A DNA stretch of 64,000 nucleotides, taken from assembly GCF_038632915.1 (NCBI RefSeq), contig NZ_CP152050.1, positions 3,565,233 through 3,629,232 of the forward strand. The letters are read 5' to 3'. This stretch comes from Paenisporosarcina sp. FSL H8-0542 (GTDB lineage Bacteria; Bacillota; Bacilli; Bacillales_A; Planococcaceae). Shown piece after piece: positions 19,021 to 27,296 of the stretch. The notes beneath the pieces were generated by a model. That model did no database searches and was not told the DNA's origin. It saw nothing but the letters and a program-made list of their open reading frames with translations. The position numbers were made by a program, and so were the translations under genes. Every line of letters begins with the position of its first letter. The stretch's first letter is position 1.

Positions 19021-19063
19021 TAACAGTGTAATATTACACTATTAGTGGAATTTAACACTGTTA
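19021..19063. promoter_or_regulatory. Palindromic operators before the XRE regulator gene
   Basis: A perfect 16-bp palindrome AGTGTAATATTACACT (19025-19040), and a second inverted repeat formed by TAACAGTGT (19021-19029) with ACACTGTTA (19055-19063). They lie directly upstream of the regulator start and are good candidates for autoregulatory sites. Confidence 0.6.
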
Positions 19064-19080
19064 CATGGAGATGATGTTAT

Positions 19081-19533
19081 TTGAATAAAGAAACTGTAAT
19101 TGATTTGATTTCTAAGAATGTTCGACTAATTCGTCTTGAAAAAGGATATTCTCAAGAAAAAATGGCTACTGTTCTAGGGATTTCCAAAAAGACACTGGTT
19201 CAAGTTGAAAAAGAAAGAACATCAATTGGTTGGACGAATGCAGTCGTAGTTTGTGCCTTATTTAAGGATAGTCAAATCCTAGAACACATTTTAGGAGAAG
19301 AACCTTTTGAAGTAATTGAAACACTAGCTCACGATGGTATCAATACTCCAAAAGTAAAAACATTAGGAGGAAAAATGTTTTGGAATGAGATTGCGAAAAA
19401 AGGAAAATTTCGAGTACAACAAAATGTGATCAGCCAACATTATCGTATTTTAGATGGTAGTGATTATAGGTGGTATAGCACGTTTGAAGAAGAAGAAGTT
19501 ATGAATCGTTTTTACGAATTAACTAAGGAGTAA
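19081..19533 (+). CDS. XRE-family transcriptional regulator
   Basis: A 150-residue protein with an N-terminal Cro/C1-type helix-turn-helix (VRLIRLEKGYSQEKMATVLG through KTLVQVEKER, residues 14-47) and a C-terminal domain of about 70 residues (KMFWNEIAKKGKFRVQQNVI) that probably senses a signal. It starts at TTG, with GGAG 10 bases upstream. A 24-base gap separates it from the next membrane protein gene, so they form a two-gene unit. The palindromes upstream suggest autoregulation. The regulated function is unknown. Confidence 0.85.
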   Translation: MNKETVIDLISKNVRLIRLEKGYSQEKMATVLGISKKTLVQVEKERTSIGWTNAVVVCALFKDSQILEHILGEEPFEVIETLAHDGINTPKVKTLGGKMFWNEIAKKGKFRVQQNVISQHYRILDGSDYRWYSTFEEEEVMNRFYELTKE

Positions 19534-19557
19534 TTAAATTTTAAAGGAGAAATTACA

Positions 19558-19965
19558 ATGGATAAAAACAAGAGAGTCATTATATTAAACAGTATATTAG
19601 TAGGAACTATCGTACTAAATCTGTTTATTTTTACTTCACGTATGCGCTTTTTCCCTTGGTTTATTGAAGATGCATGGGGATATTTAGGATTATTCCTAAC
19701 TGCACCAATTTTAATAGGTATTTTTTTCATACTAAGACATTTTCACAAGCAACAACTAGTCACAAATATAAATAAGACAATTCCATTGTTTGTCGCAATA
19801 ACATCATTGATTATTGTGTTTGGGCCGACAACTGACTTTTTAAATATTGTTGCCCTTTTAATTAACGTAGCTTCAGTATTTTTAGCAACAAATTTCCTAT
19901 TCAATCAAAATGGGGGGAAAAATAATTATGGATTTAGTAGTAAAAAATTAGAGTCGAATCTCTAA
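19558..19965 (+). CDS. Four-helix membrane protein, partner of the XRE gene
   Basis: A 135-residue protein with four hydrophobic segments (about 8-27, 41-59, 74-91 and 93-113) and a polar, basic C-terminal tail. AAAGGAG lies 8 bases before the ATG. Its position directly after an XRE regulator resembles small regulator-membrane protein pairs common in Bacillales, where the regulator controls its partner. Family not recognised. Confidence 0.7.
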   Translation: MDKNKRVIILNSILVGTIVLNLFIFTSRMRFFPWFIEDAWGYLGLFLTAPILIGIFFILRHFHKQQLVTNINKTIPLFVAITSLIIVFGPTTDFLNIVALLINVASVFLATNFLFNQNGGKNNYGFSSKKLESNL

Positions 19966-20131
19966 CAAAGCAGGAAATTAGACTCATTTTATATCGAAAT
20001 TTGTTTAGCGTATATTTTCGTTAAAATGTGGGCGGGACTCCGTAATGGCACTAAGTGAGGGTATTGATGCTGTAAATTATGTTTAATAAATAGAAGGGCC
20101 CCCTTTACCTAATCATAAAATCAGACTATCC

Positions 20132-20577
20132 CTACGAATTGCTTCTGTACGGCAGACACTCTTTTCCTTGCCTAATGGTTGCTGTACCCTTCGTTGTTGT
20201 ATAAGGCGGTGTTTTCGGCAAAACGTTCATGACCAATAGCCGGATTGAATGATCTTTATAAAATATTTCATCAAACGAAGGGGTTATGTGTGGATCCGTA
20301 TTTTCAAATATCCTTTTTTGTAATTCTTCTATGTCTATATCAAATGGAATCCCTATTAAAACATTTTCTATTCCCTGAATTTTGTCGGCCACGCCGAAAA
20401 CAACGCTGCCCCCGCCGCCATTTGCCATACAAACAGCGTATTTAATCATTTTATTGACGTTTTCCTCCACAGCACTAAAATTCCATTGTTTAAAGTCTAG
20501 GTCCTGTGCCTCAAAATCATCTGCAATATGATGATCCAATTGCTGAATGATCTCCATGATTTCGCTTTTATCTTCAT
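20132..20577 (-). pseudogene. Broken AlbA_2/Schlafen-type DNA-binding domain protein
   Basis: A minus-strand frame with an AlbA_2 (PF04326) core: KMIKYAVCMANGGGGSVVFG then VADKIQG, and KGTATIRQGKECLP before an early stop, where intact homologues continue for hundreds of residues. The 5' end is also damaged: AAAGGAGG is followed 8 bases on by an ATG (20577) that is out of frame with the domain, the next in-frame ATG (20557) being 20 bases away, consistent with a one-base deletion. Both ends argue for a pseudogene. Confidence 0.75.
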
Positions 20578-20856
20578 AAGAATATCCTCCTTTCCAGCAA
20601 AATCGATCTATATACCTTGCAAATACGTTAACCAATGCTTATACAAAAAAGGCAGTCCCTTATTACAAATACACTTGTAAGAACTACCTCTTATTATATT
20701 TATATGTTTGTTTCGTCATGGCTGTTTATAAAGCTTTTTGAAATTGCACGCCGGCTCCATACTTGCATAAAGCCCCCGTGGTTCATTGATCCATTCAATC
20801 GGCTTCATCATACATTATTCAACACATGCAATTCCCAACTTTCTCCAAACCGACAC

Positions 20857-20935
20857 CTACATTTTTCGCTAAAGTAATACTTTTGAATAGACTAATCCTT
20901 TGCTAACGTTATCAGTAAATGTGAAAACGGATTTA
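20857..20935 (-). pseudogene. C-terminal remnant of an unidentified protein (copy B)
   Basis: The minus frame reads VFTFTDNVSKGLVYSKVLL-stop-RKM-stop, clearly related to copy A at 10700-10776 (shared FTDN-SKGL-Y-KV pattern and about three quarters of bases identical), but with an additional internal stop. A small open frame of 31 codons (20716-20811) follows without a ribosome binding site and is probably also debris. Confidence 0.5.
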
Positions 20936-21075
20936 TTATGTAAGGATTTCAAAGGAAGGCTTACGTGCCACTCCTCAATATCTATAAAAGAAGAAAGTTG
21001 ATGAACAAACATGGAAACTTAAACATTTATCAATACTCCTTGCACAGGTACCTGAAATTTTGTTAAACAGATTAG

Positions 21076-21104
21076 AACCTCATTTACTTATGATAAGGTT
21101 CTCC
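21076..21104 (-). repeat. Outer copy of the rlmH 3' end (att-like site 3)
   Basis: On the minus strand the bases encode GEPYHK-stop and continue AATGAGGTT, exactly as at the end of rlmH (28798-28826); 27 of 29 bases match. No rlmH gene lies here, so it is a duplicated end of the kind left by site-specific insertion. It abuts the histidine kinase stop codon. Confidence 0.8.
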
Positions 21105-21108
21105 GTGA

Positions 21109-23187
21109 CTAATCTATTTGAGGATTATTCAAATTGTTTTTAGAATAGAATTTAACAAAAAAAGTAGTGCCATCTAATCCAGTTTGAATTTCAATTTTCG
21201 CATTATGACGGGCAGCAATGGCGTAACAAATGCCTAACCCCAAGCCAGTGCCATTATCTTTGGTTGTATAGAATGGAGTACCCAGTTTCTCTAATATTTC
21301 TTGCCTGATACCTTCTCCTTGATCCCGTACTGCAAGAACTACACAATTTTCATCTTCTATGTAGGTACTGATGGATAGCACTTTCCCTGTGCTCATCGCT
21401 TCTAAGCCGTTACGGTATAGGTTTATTACTAATTGCCGTATCTCATTACGATTTAAAAGCAATTCTGGGATGTCTTTAGTATCGAATTGAATAAGTTTAT
21501 TTTGATTAAATGTATCAATCTTTATTAAAGGTGAAATATCATAGATAATTGAATTTAAATCTAACATCTGTAAATCAGATGTCCTTGTATTTCCCATTGA
21601 AAGAAATTCAGTAATAATGGCATTGGCACGGTCAAGTTCTTCAATCATTAAATTAAAGTGGTCATTATGTTTTTCAAATTCGTCCTCTTTTTTTAATAAC
21701 TGTAAGAATCCTCGTACCGTTGTCATTGGATTTCTAATCTCATGGCTGATACCTGCTGCCATTTGCCCTATTAATTCTAAGTTGGAAAACCTTCTCAGTT
21801 CATTTTCATATTTCTTTTTTTCCGTTACATTTTTAAATAGGCAACAGATACCCTCGTCATACGGGTAAGCCACTACTTCGTAACAATAATCTTCAGAGGT
21901 TGCGGGAATATCGAAATGTACAGGAACTCTCTCTAACATCGCACGATGAAATTCTTTATACATGACGGTATCTATACTTTTCGGGAAGATCTCCCATATA
22001 TTTTTGCCTAATACATCTTTTGCCGCTTTCTTTTGTGGTAAATATTGATGTTTATTTATGTAAATAAATTCCCATTCTTTATTCAAAGCAAAGAACCCAT
22101 CCGTAATACTTTCAATAACACTTGTAACTTTTTCATTAGCAGCGGCTAGTTCCCTTGTTCGCTCTTCCACCATGTTTTCAAGTTGGTCCATATCTAACAA
22201 GTTTGAAAACGTAGGGGCTGTGGCATCAACTATAGATTGTGCCAGTTGAATTTGGGATTCATCGTAACTGTGAGTTTTTCTCACCAAATCCACAACTGTT
22301 ATTACCCCTAATACTTCTCCCATTGAAACCAATGGAATCATAAGCAGCCCCTTTGTATCCTCACTTGGGATGTGAATTATATTTTTTGTTATAATAGCCT
22401 CTTGGATCATGGCTTCATAGCTATGGACCATTTTTATGTTATTAAGGGTTTCACTCCACTCTGCTTCCGTCCAATCACAGTCTTTACTTAACTTCGTTAA
22501 TCTAATTGTTTTTTTTTCTAACGGTTCTAGGAGGTGGGCAGCAATATTTTTGCTATCTAAAATCTTTCCTAAGTAGAAAAAGCATTTATCAAGACTTTCC
22601 TGTATCGAGGAACACATCGATAAATCACGTGTAACATTAAGCAACAACTGCTTTTCGGCAATAAGGTTTTCCTTTTGTGTTAAATTATTCACGTTTTGAA
22701 TTGCGACTGCAGCCATATTCACATAAGCTTCAACACTTTGAATTTCCGACTCTGTCAAGTTCATTGGCGTTCCATAATCAAATAAAAAAACTAGACCAAA
22801 TAACTCTTGCTCAATTGAGATAGGCAGAACTAATAAGGATTTAATTTTGAAGGCTTCAACTGATTTCGGATCCGGCCGATTATCTTTTGAGGTATCCGGG
22901 ATGTGGATGGTTTTTTTAGTTTCAATCACTTCTTTGGCTAGTAAGTCTATATCAGGATCAATTAGTTGCGTATCGAGCGCCATGCCATTCATGAGTTCAG
23001 GTTTTCCTGCAAATCCTCTAAATGTTCCATCTTTTTGAGGTAAATAAATACCAACGGAATTACATTGAACAATCTCTTCAGATATTGCACTCGTTACACG
23101 CTGTAATACTTCACGTAGTTCTAACTTTGTATTTATTATTTTTGTTATATTTGCAAGCCTAGAATATCTTGTTTGTTCCATTAACAT
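21109..23187 (-). CDS. Orphan sensor histidine kinase, GAF-GAF-PAS-HisKA-HATPase
   Basis: A 692-residue soluble kinase: GAF about 20-165, second GAF about 180-330, coiled linker 335-355, PAS about 355-455, dimerisation box GQMAAGISHEIRNPM with phospho-acceptor His482, and an HATPase domain ending FYTTKDNGTGLGLGI. There is no transmembrane span and no response regulator gene nearby. The domain layout and lack of partner are like sporulation phosphorelay kinases (KinA/KinE type), but that is inference. Its stop lies 5 bases from att-like site 3, so it is the outermost cargo of the outer island. Confidence 0.92.
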   Translation of the reverse strand: MLMEQTRYSRLANITKIINTKLELREVLQRVTSAISEEIVQCNSVGIYLPQKDGTFRGFAGKPELMNGMALDTQLIDPDIDLLAKEVIETKKTIHIPDTSKDNRPDPKSVEAFKIKSLLVLPISIEQELFGLVFLFDYGTPMNLTESEIQSVEAYVNMAAVAIQNVNNLTQKENLIAEKQLLLNVTRDLSMCSSIQESLDKCFFYLGKILDSKNIAAHLLEPLEKKTIRLTKLSKDCDWTEAEWSETLNNIKMVHSYEAMIQEAIITKNIIHIPSEDTKGLLMIPLVSMGEVLGVITVVDLVRKTHSYDESQIQLAQSIVDATAPTFSNLLDMDQLENMVEERTRELAAANEKVTSVIESITDGFFALNKEWEFIYINKHQYLPQKKAAKDVLGKNIWEIFPKSIDTVMYKEFHRAMLERVPVHFDIPATSEDYCYEVVAYPYDEGICCLFKNVTEKKKYENELRRFSNLELIGQMAAGISHEIRNPMTTVRGFLQLLKKEDEFEKHNDHFNLMIEELDRANAIITEFLSMGNTRTSDLQMLDLNSIIYDISPLIKIDTFNQNKLIQFDTKDIPELLLNRNEIRQLVINLYRNGLEAMSTGKVLSISTYIEDENCVVLAVRDQGEGIRQEILEKLGTPFYTTKDNGTGLGLGICYAIAARHNAKIEIQTGLDGTTFFVKFYSKNNLNNPQID

Positions 23188-23424
23188 TCACACAGTCTCC
23201 AATCAATTGGGTTAGCGTTTATTATTTACGTCTTAGTGATCTTTCAAAGGAAGGATCCAAATAGAAATAAAGAATACTATATTATTAATAAAAAAGATTC
23301 CATACTGAATATCTTTTTACATTGAGTAGGAATTTGGATTACTTATTTGAATCGATTAATGAAAATGTATATGTACTAGCAATATTGGACACAAGTTGGA
23401 ACTCTTATAACAACTGTTACTTTA

Positions 23425-23631
23425 TTGTACAGGAAGTTGATAGATTTAGGTAAAAAGGAGCATTCCATATACCTTGAACAAGCTCTAAATAGAATAGGCA
23501 AATCACCAGAAGATGTTACTCTCATCTTAGCAACCCACGGTCATAAGGATCATGTACAAGAAGCTACTATTTTTAAAAATGCTTCTTTTGAAGAACAAGA
23601 TGTATACCTCTCCGTCCCTTCCAAACGATAG
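23425..23631 (+). pseudogene. Fragment of a metallo-beta-lactamase-fold protein
   Basis: The frame contains ILATHGHKDHV, the metal-binding HxHxDH motif of this fold, with only about 40 residues before it and 20 after. There is no ribosome binding site before the only start-like codon (TTG at 23425). Intact family members exceed 200 residues, so this is a fragment. Confidence 0.7.
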
Positions 23632-24041
23632 CCTTATCCTGAAAACATTATCGAATTGCATGAATAATAGCCTTGTTTTTTGTTCCATAAAACTCTTTAT
23701 TTGAAATTGGTGTTGTTCCCTACGACCACATTAATTGGTAATTTCCAAACCAATATCGATTTCTTTAACATAGTAACTACTTCTTGGAGCCCTCCACATT
23801 CTCATTAAATATATATTCTTATTATTTCTTTTGATAAAAAAGTATTTATTAGAACAAGTGTCTACTCAAAACGAAATATATGAGCATATACATATTGAAT
23901 ATCCAATAATTTGTTACGTTTTCGATGTTAAGAAGATAAGTGTAACTTTATTACGCGAGACCATTATTTTCTTCCCTACTGAAGTTTAACCTCTCATTTT
24001 TTTGGAGAATAAAATGAATTCGATAAAGGAGGAATAGAAAA
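23632..24041. other. A+T-rich stretch with no recognised feature
   Basis: About 400 bases between the hydrolase fragment and the SET gene. No open frame with a ribosome binding site, no clear hairpin terminator. It presumably holds the SET gene promoter. Confidence 0.5.
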
Positions 24042-24638
24042 ATGATGCATCCGAATACCGAAATTCGGTATGTAAATGAGAAAGTAGGAATTGGAGTTTT
24101 TGCAACAAAATTAATTCCTAAAGGAACCATTGTCTGGATTAAAGATGATTTAGATATTGTTCTTGATGAGTCATATATTGAAAGTCTTGATGATGTTCGA
24201 AAAGAGTATATATATAAATACTCATATTTAGATAATGACGGCGAATATGTTCTCTCTTGTGATCACGCAAAGTATATTAACCATAGCTTCAATCCAAATA
24301 TAGTAGATACAGTATATGATTTTGAGTTAGCTGCGAGAGACATTCAACCTGGCGAACAAATAACATGTGATTATGCTGCATTGGGTGAAGATGAAGATTT
24401 TGAATGTATACCTGAAGAAGGCACTTCAAGAACAAAAGTGACAGCAGATGACTATCTAGTTTTATACGAAGAGTGGGATAAAATGGCAATAGAGGCGTTT
24501 AAGTATTTCAACAAGGTGGAACAACCTCTAAAACATATGATCAGTGAGCAATATACTGATAAAGTAAATGCGGTTGCTAATGGAACCGAACCACTAGATT
24601 CAATCCTTACTTTATTTATCGATGATGACGAAGACTGA
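24042..24638 (+). CDS. SET-domain protein (putative lysine methyltransferase)
   Basis: A 198-residue protein with a SET fold: GIGVFATKLIPKGTIVW (residues 17-33), the pseudoknot motif YINHSFNPNI (about 80-89) and ELAARDIQPGEQITCDYA (about 97-114), which supply the S-adenosylmethionine pocket and active-site tyrosine. A post-SET cysteine cluster is absent. The acidic C-terminus (IDDDED) is unlike eukaryotic SET enzymes. In bacteria such small SET proteins are sporadic and their substrates mostly unknown. AAAGGAGG precedes the ATG. It lies inside the outer rlmH-linked island. Confidence 0.88.
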   Translation: MMHPNTEIRYVNEKVGIGVFATKLIPKGTIVWIKDDLDIVLDESYIESLDDVRKEYIYKYSYLDNDGEYVLSCDHAKYINHSFNPNIVDTVYDFELAARDIQPGEQITCDYAALGEDEDFECIPEEGTSRTKVTADDYLVLYEEWDKMAIEAFKYFNKVEQPLKHMISEQYTDKVNAVANGTEPLDSILTLFIDDDED

Positions 24639-24668
24639 GATTGAATTTTCGAAATTTGAATAACAGTT

Positions 24669-24863
24669 TTAAAGGCTTTAACAAAACACGACCTAAAACA
24701 AATTTTTGAACGCTACTATCGAGGTACAAATACCAAAAACGTTCGCGGCACAGGTCTCGGCATGGCTATTTCTAGAGATATTATTGAGGCACACGGTGGA
24801 AATGTTATATTGTCGAGTAAAGTTGGCATCGGCACAACCGTGGAAATTCGTTTAAGTGAGTAA
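24669..24863 (+). pseudogene. C-terminal fragment of a histidine kinase
   Basis: The frame reads IFERYYRGTN, then VRGTGLGMAISRDIIEAHGG and GIGTTVEIRLSE-stop, the G1/G2 boxes of an HATPase_c domain. The dimerisation domain and everything upstream are missing and no start is present. It is on the opposite strand from, and not part of, the intact kinase at 21109-23187. Confidence 0.82.
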
Positions 24864-24869
24864 AAGATA

Positions 24870-24916
24870 AAAGGGCTATCTTAGTTGGAAAAATAACTAG
24901 AAAAGCCCTTTCTTAT
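24870..24916 (+). terminator. Terminator after the kinase fragment
   Basis: AAAGGGCT pairs with AGCCCTTT, with an inner TAGTT/AACTA stem and a following T-rich CTTATT. It probably ends the SET transcript as well, since no stronger hairpin lies between. Confidence 0.7.
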
Positions 24917-24969
24917 TGAAAAAAACAGTCCAAGTAAAATAATTAAACTGTTTCCTTTATTACTTCCTA

Positions 24970-24998
24970 AACCTCATTTACTTATGGTAAGGTTCACC
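24970..24998 (-). repeat. Middle copy of the rlmH 3' end (att-like site 2)
   Basis: Encodes GEPYHK-stop plus AATGAGGTT on the minus strand, 26 of 29 bases as in rlmH. An inverted arm TAAATGAGGTTT (25009-25020) faces AAACCTCATTTA (24969-24980), so this junction can also form a hairpin, as seen at many SCC attachment sites. Confidence 0.82.
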
Positions 24999-25070
24999 GT
25001 AGCAGGGCTAAATGAGGTTTATTCTCTTTTCCATTTTAGATAGCCGGCTGAAGGACCACCCAACTCTCTC

Positions 25071-26264
25071 CTACTCCAACAGCTCTTCCGGAAGCAGCTT
25101 AAATCCTTCAATCATCGTGTCTTCTTCCACCTCGATCAATAGACAGCGTTTGCCATTGTAATTGATCTGTTTGACATATCTCAAGTCTTGCGGGCTGATC
25201 GCAATATTCGCTACTTTCGTGCTGATTTTGATTGACTTGGACGCGTAGCTTGGAACGACATGGCTTGCTTTCATTTCATAGTTTTTGTCTTCAACCACCT
25301 GCTGAAAGGCCATTTCCACTTTTTCCGTACTCACATCTTTTACGCCGCTCGCCTTCAACACACGTGCAACCTCTATAGAATCCAAAGTAGGAGTACTCCC
25401 TACTTCGTCCTCACCCTCTTTTTCCACCAATAACATATTATTGATTTCATCATATACACCGGCGAGGGTTTTCGAATTTACTTCATCACCAATTACTGCT
25501 TTGACAATTTCTTCAAACACCGCTTTATCTTCCTCGGCAGTCATGATTTCATTGCCGTTCAACACATTCTCGATAAACTGGAAATCTGGTTTATTCGCTT
25601 TGCTCGCAGCATAAAGGACGTGATTGATGTCTGCGGCGTTGTCCGTGAAGCTAGGGAACAGAAATCCACCAATTGGAGTGGCAAGTTTAATGACGGGATC
25701 AGCCAGCAGACTGGACTTAAACTCTTTCTCGACAAAATCAAACACCAGTGAACGTTTCGGCAGTTCGGTTTGATTCATGCTACTGAGGATAAAAGGAGTG
25801 GTATACACTTCATCTCGATCGTCTATTTCCGTTTCATCGGGATGACGTTTCGTCGTTTTATAATAATTTCCACGAATGAATGTGATGACTATGTCCTTTT
25901 CATATTGGCTATCCTGAACCATCTTCAAGGCGATACGTTGCATACCCGCTTTCCATTCCCCGACATCATCTGCATGAAGCCCCTCAAATAAAAGTCGCTG
26001 CGTATGGTCCGTTTGCCCCTCTCCTTGACGCTGGAACTTCACATCAAACAGCTTCACATCTAGTTTCCCACCTAAAACCTTTTTAAAGTTGGCAAGGAAC
26101 AGCTCTTGCTGCTCCCGGTCCAGCAAGGAAAATGTGCGGCTCTCTTCATAAAAGATATCACTGCTTTCCTGCTTGATGTAAACGTTATAAATGTCAGCGA
26201 TTTTCAGTAAATCAGTATCCATCTTAAATTGTTTGCGAATCTCCGCTATATCCTTATTATTCAT
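25071..26264 (-). CDS. DUF4317 family protein
   Basis: A roughly 397-residue soluble acidic protein beginning MNNKDIAEIRKQFKMD and containing FIRGNYYKTTKRHPDETEID then DRDEVYTTPF, which I assign to DUF4317, a family of unknown function found in Firmicutes. No catalytic motif is evident. The ATG at 26264 is preferred: a TTG at 26276 has GGGAG directly touching it, too close to serve. It is the first cargo gene next to att-like site 2. Confidence 0.75.
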   Translation of the reverse strand: MNNKDIAEIRKQFKMDTDLLKIADIYNVYIKQESSDIFYEESRTFSLLDREQQELFLANFKKVLGGKLDVKLFDVKFQRQGEGQTDHTQRLLFEGLHADDVGEWKAGMQRIALKMVQDSQYEKDIVITFIRGNYYKTTKRHPDETEIDDRDEVYTTPFILSSMNQTELPKRSLVFDFVEKEFKSSLLADPVIKLATPIGGFLFPSFTDNAADINHVLYAASKANKPDFQFIENVLNGNEIMTAEEDKAVFEEIVKAVIGDEVNSKTLAGVYDEINNMLLVEKEGEDEVGSTPTLDSIEVARVLKASGVKDVSTEKVEMAFQQVVEDKNYEMKASHVVPSYASKSIKISTKVANIAISPQDLRYVKQINYNGKRCLLIEVEEDTMIEGFKLLPEELLE

Positions 26265-26400
26265 CTCTAATTCCAACTCCCTGGCAAGTAAGATCCGCGT
26301 TATCTACAAAAAAAGAGCATCCAAAGCTACAGTTTAGCTTCTGACACCCCTTTATTATAACAATATTTAAAATGAAGAAAGGAACACAGTCAATTTTGGA

Positions 26401-26560
26401 TCGAGTGACTCCTGTGGGAGCAGCGTAGCGACGTGTCCAGTGAGGCCCGCGCGGAAAGCGTTTGCCTGTTTCTGTCTCTGCATCGCTGTGCTAGCTTCGA
26501 GACATGAAAAGGCGTTGCATCGCTGCGCTAGCTTCGAAACCTAACGAGAACCATCCCCTG
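26401..26560. repeat. GC-rich intergenic repeat unit
   Basis: A G+C-rich block in an A+T-rich surround. It starts GACTCCTGTGGGAGCAGCG and runs to CGCGGAAAGCG, a pattern seen as dispersed repeats in many Bacillaceae. It ends with a tandem duplication of GCATCGCTGTGCTAGCTTCG and GCATCGCTGCGCTAGCTTCG about 40 bases apart. Confidence 0.65.
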
Positions 26561-26659
26561 TTTCATAAGCATTCTTGCTTCATCAAACACAAGAAATGTC
26601 CCCGTGTCTCAGTCGTAATAATCTCAATTATTTAAAAGGAATTTTATAGTATATAATGG

Positions 26660-26792
26660 ACATATAATAAAAAAGAGAGAAGTATTGTAAGCACTTCTCC
26701 CCATGTAACCTCTACCGTCAGGGTGGTGGTTGTCATTGTGGATTATTTATGAGAACCACCCTTTTGCTTGCGACGGCGCAGGGTGGTTTTCT
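26660..26792 (+). ncRNA. Possible antisense RNA opposite the small peptide gene
   Basis: Two -10-like TATAAT hexamers (26652-26657, 26663-26668) precede a plus-strand segment that ends in a perfect 9-bp hairpin AACCACCCT/AGGGTGGTT followed by TTCTTGTCTT (26754-26792). It would overlap the 3' end of the convergent small gene. No good -35 box is visible, so the promoter is tentative. Confidence 0.4.
26670..26699 (-). terminator. Terminator of the small peptide gene
   Basis: GAGAAGT/ACTTCTC hairpin followed on the minus strand by TCTTTTTT, 44 bases after the peptide stop codon. Confidence 0.7.
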
Positions 26793-26889
26793 TGTCTTCT
26801 AGAACATTCTTCCGAAAAAAATATGCGCTTACTTCACGCAGAACTCCCTTCAGAACTTCTCTGAAAATTTCAAGAAATGTTTCCGTGAT
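26743..26889 (-). CDS. Small amphipathic basic peptide, possible type I toxin
   Basis: About 48 residues: an amphipathic start TETFLEIFREVLKGVLREV, then SAYFFRKNVLEDKKT and a strongly basic tail RRRKQKGGSHK. A perfect AAAGGAGGTG site is present, but the codon at start distance is ATC (26889) rather than ATG; the GTG inside the site itself is the only canonical alternative. The convergent RNA with its own terminator overlaps the 3' end, the arrangement of type I toxin-antitoxin loci. The toxin idea is inference; the altered start may mean it is silenced. Confidence 0.45.
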   Translation of the reverse strand: MTETFLEIFREVLKGVLREVSAYFFRKNVLEDKKTTLRRRKQKGGSHK

Positions 26890-27284
26890 TATCACCTCCT
26901 TTCCTAACAAAGGAAAAGAAGATTGACAACCCGGCCACCCCAACAATATACAGCTAACAACTCCATTCTATCGTTTACTACCTATCTAAAAACCTATCAA
27001 TCTTCGACAAATATCAGGGAGTGCCAGGAACGAATATTAGAACTTTCTAATTTCATCGACTGTCTTTCGATCTAATTGTTTAATAATTTTACGCTCTCCC
27101 GTTATACGATACGGAGGCAAAAAGAAAATAAAAAAGTTAGCTTTTTTAGTGATTAACAGTAATTCAATTGAGGCTCATGAGATACACCCTATAGAGCATT
27201 TCTTTGTAAAGAGGAATGTTTTTATTTTTGCCTTAATAACTTATTAACAATAAAAACATTATAAAAATAAATAAAAATTTATTG

Positions 27285-27296
27285 TTTATCGATAAA
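27285..27296. promoter_or_regulatory. Palindrome TTTATCGATAAA upstream of the DUF4153 gene
   Basis: A perfect 12-bp palindrome 150 bases before the gene, in a very A+T-rich promoter region. A 12-codon open frame with a ribosome binding site (27343-27381) follows and could be a leader peptide or a remnant. The binding protein is unknown. Confidence 0.35.

Noticed and set aside
23425..23631. Complete small metallo-hydrolase gene
   Set aside because: Only the HxHxDH core is present, with no start signal and far too short for the fold.
26401..26560. Possible CRISPR-like tandem repeat (GCATCGCTG units)
   Set aside because: Only two units, no regular spacers and no cas genes; fits a dispersed Bacillaceae intergenic repeat.
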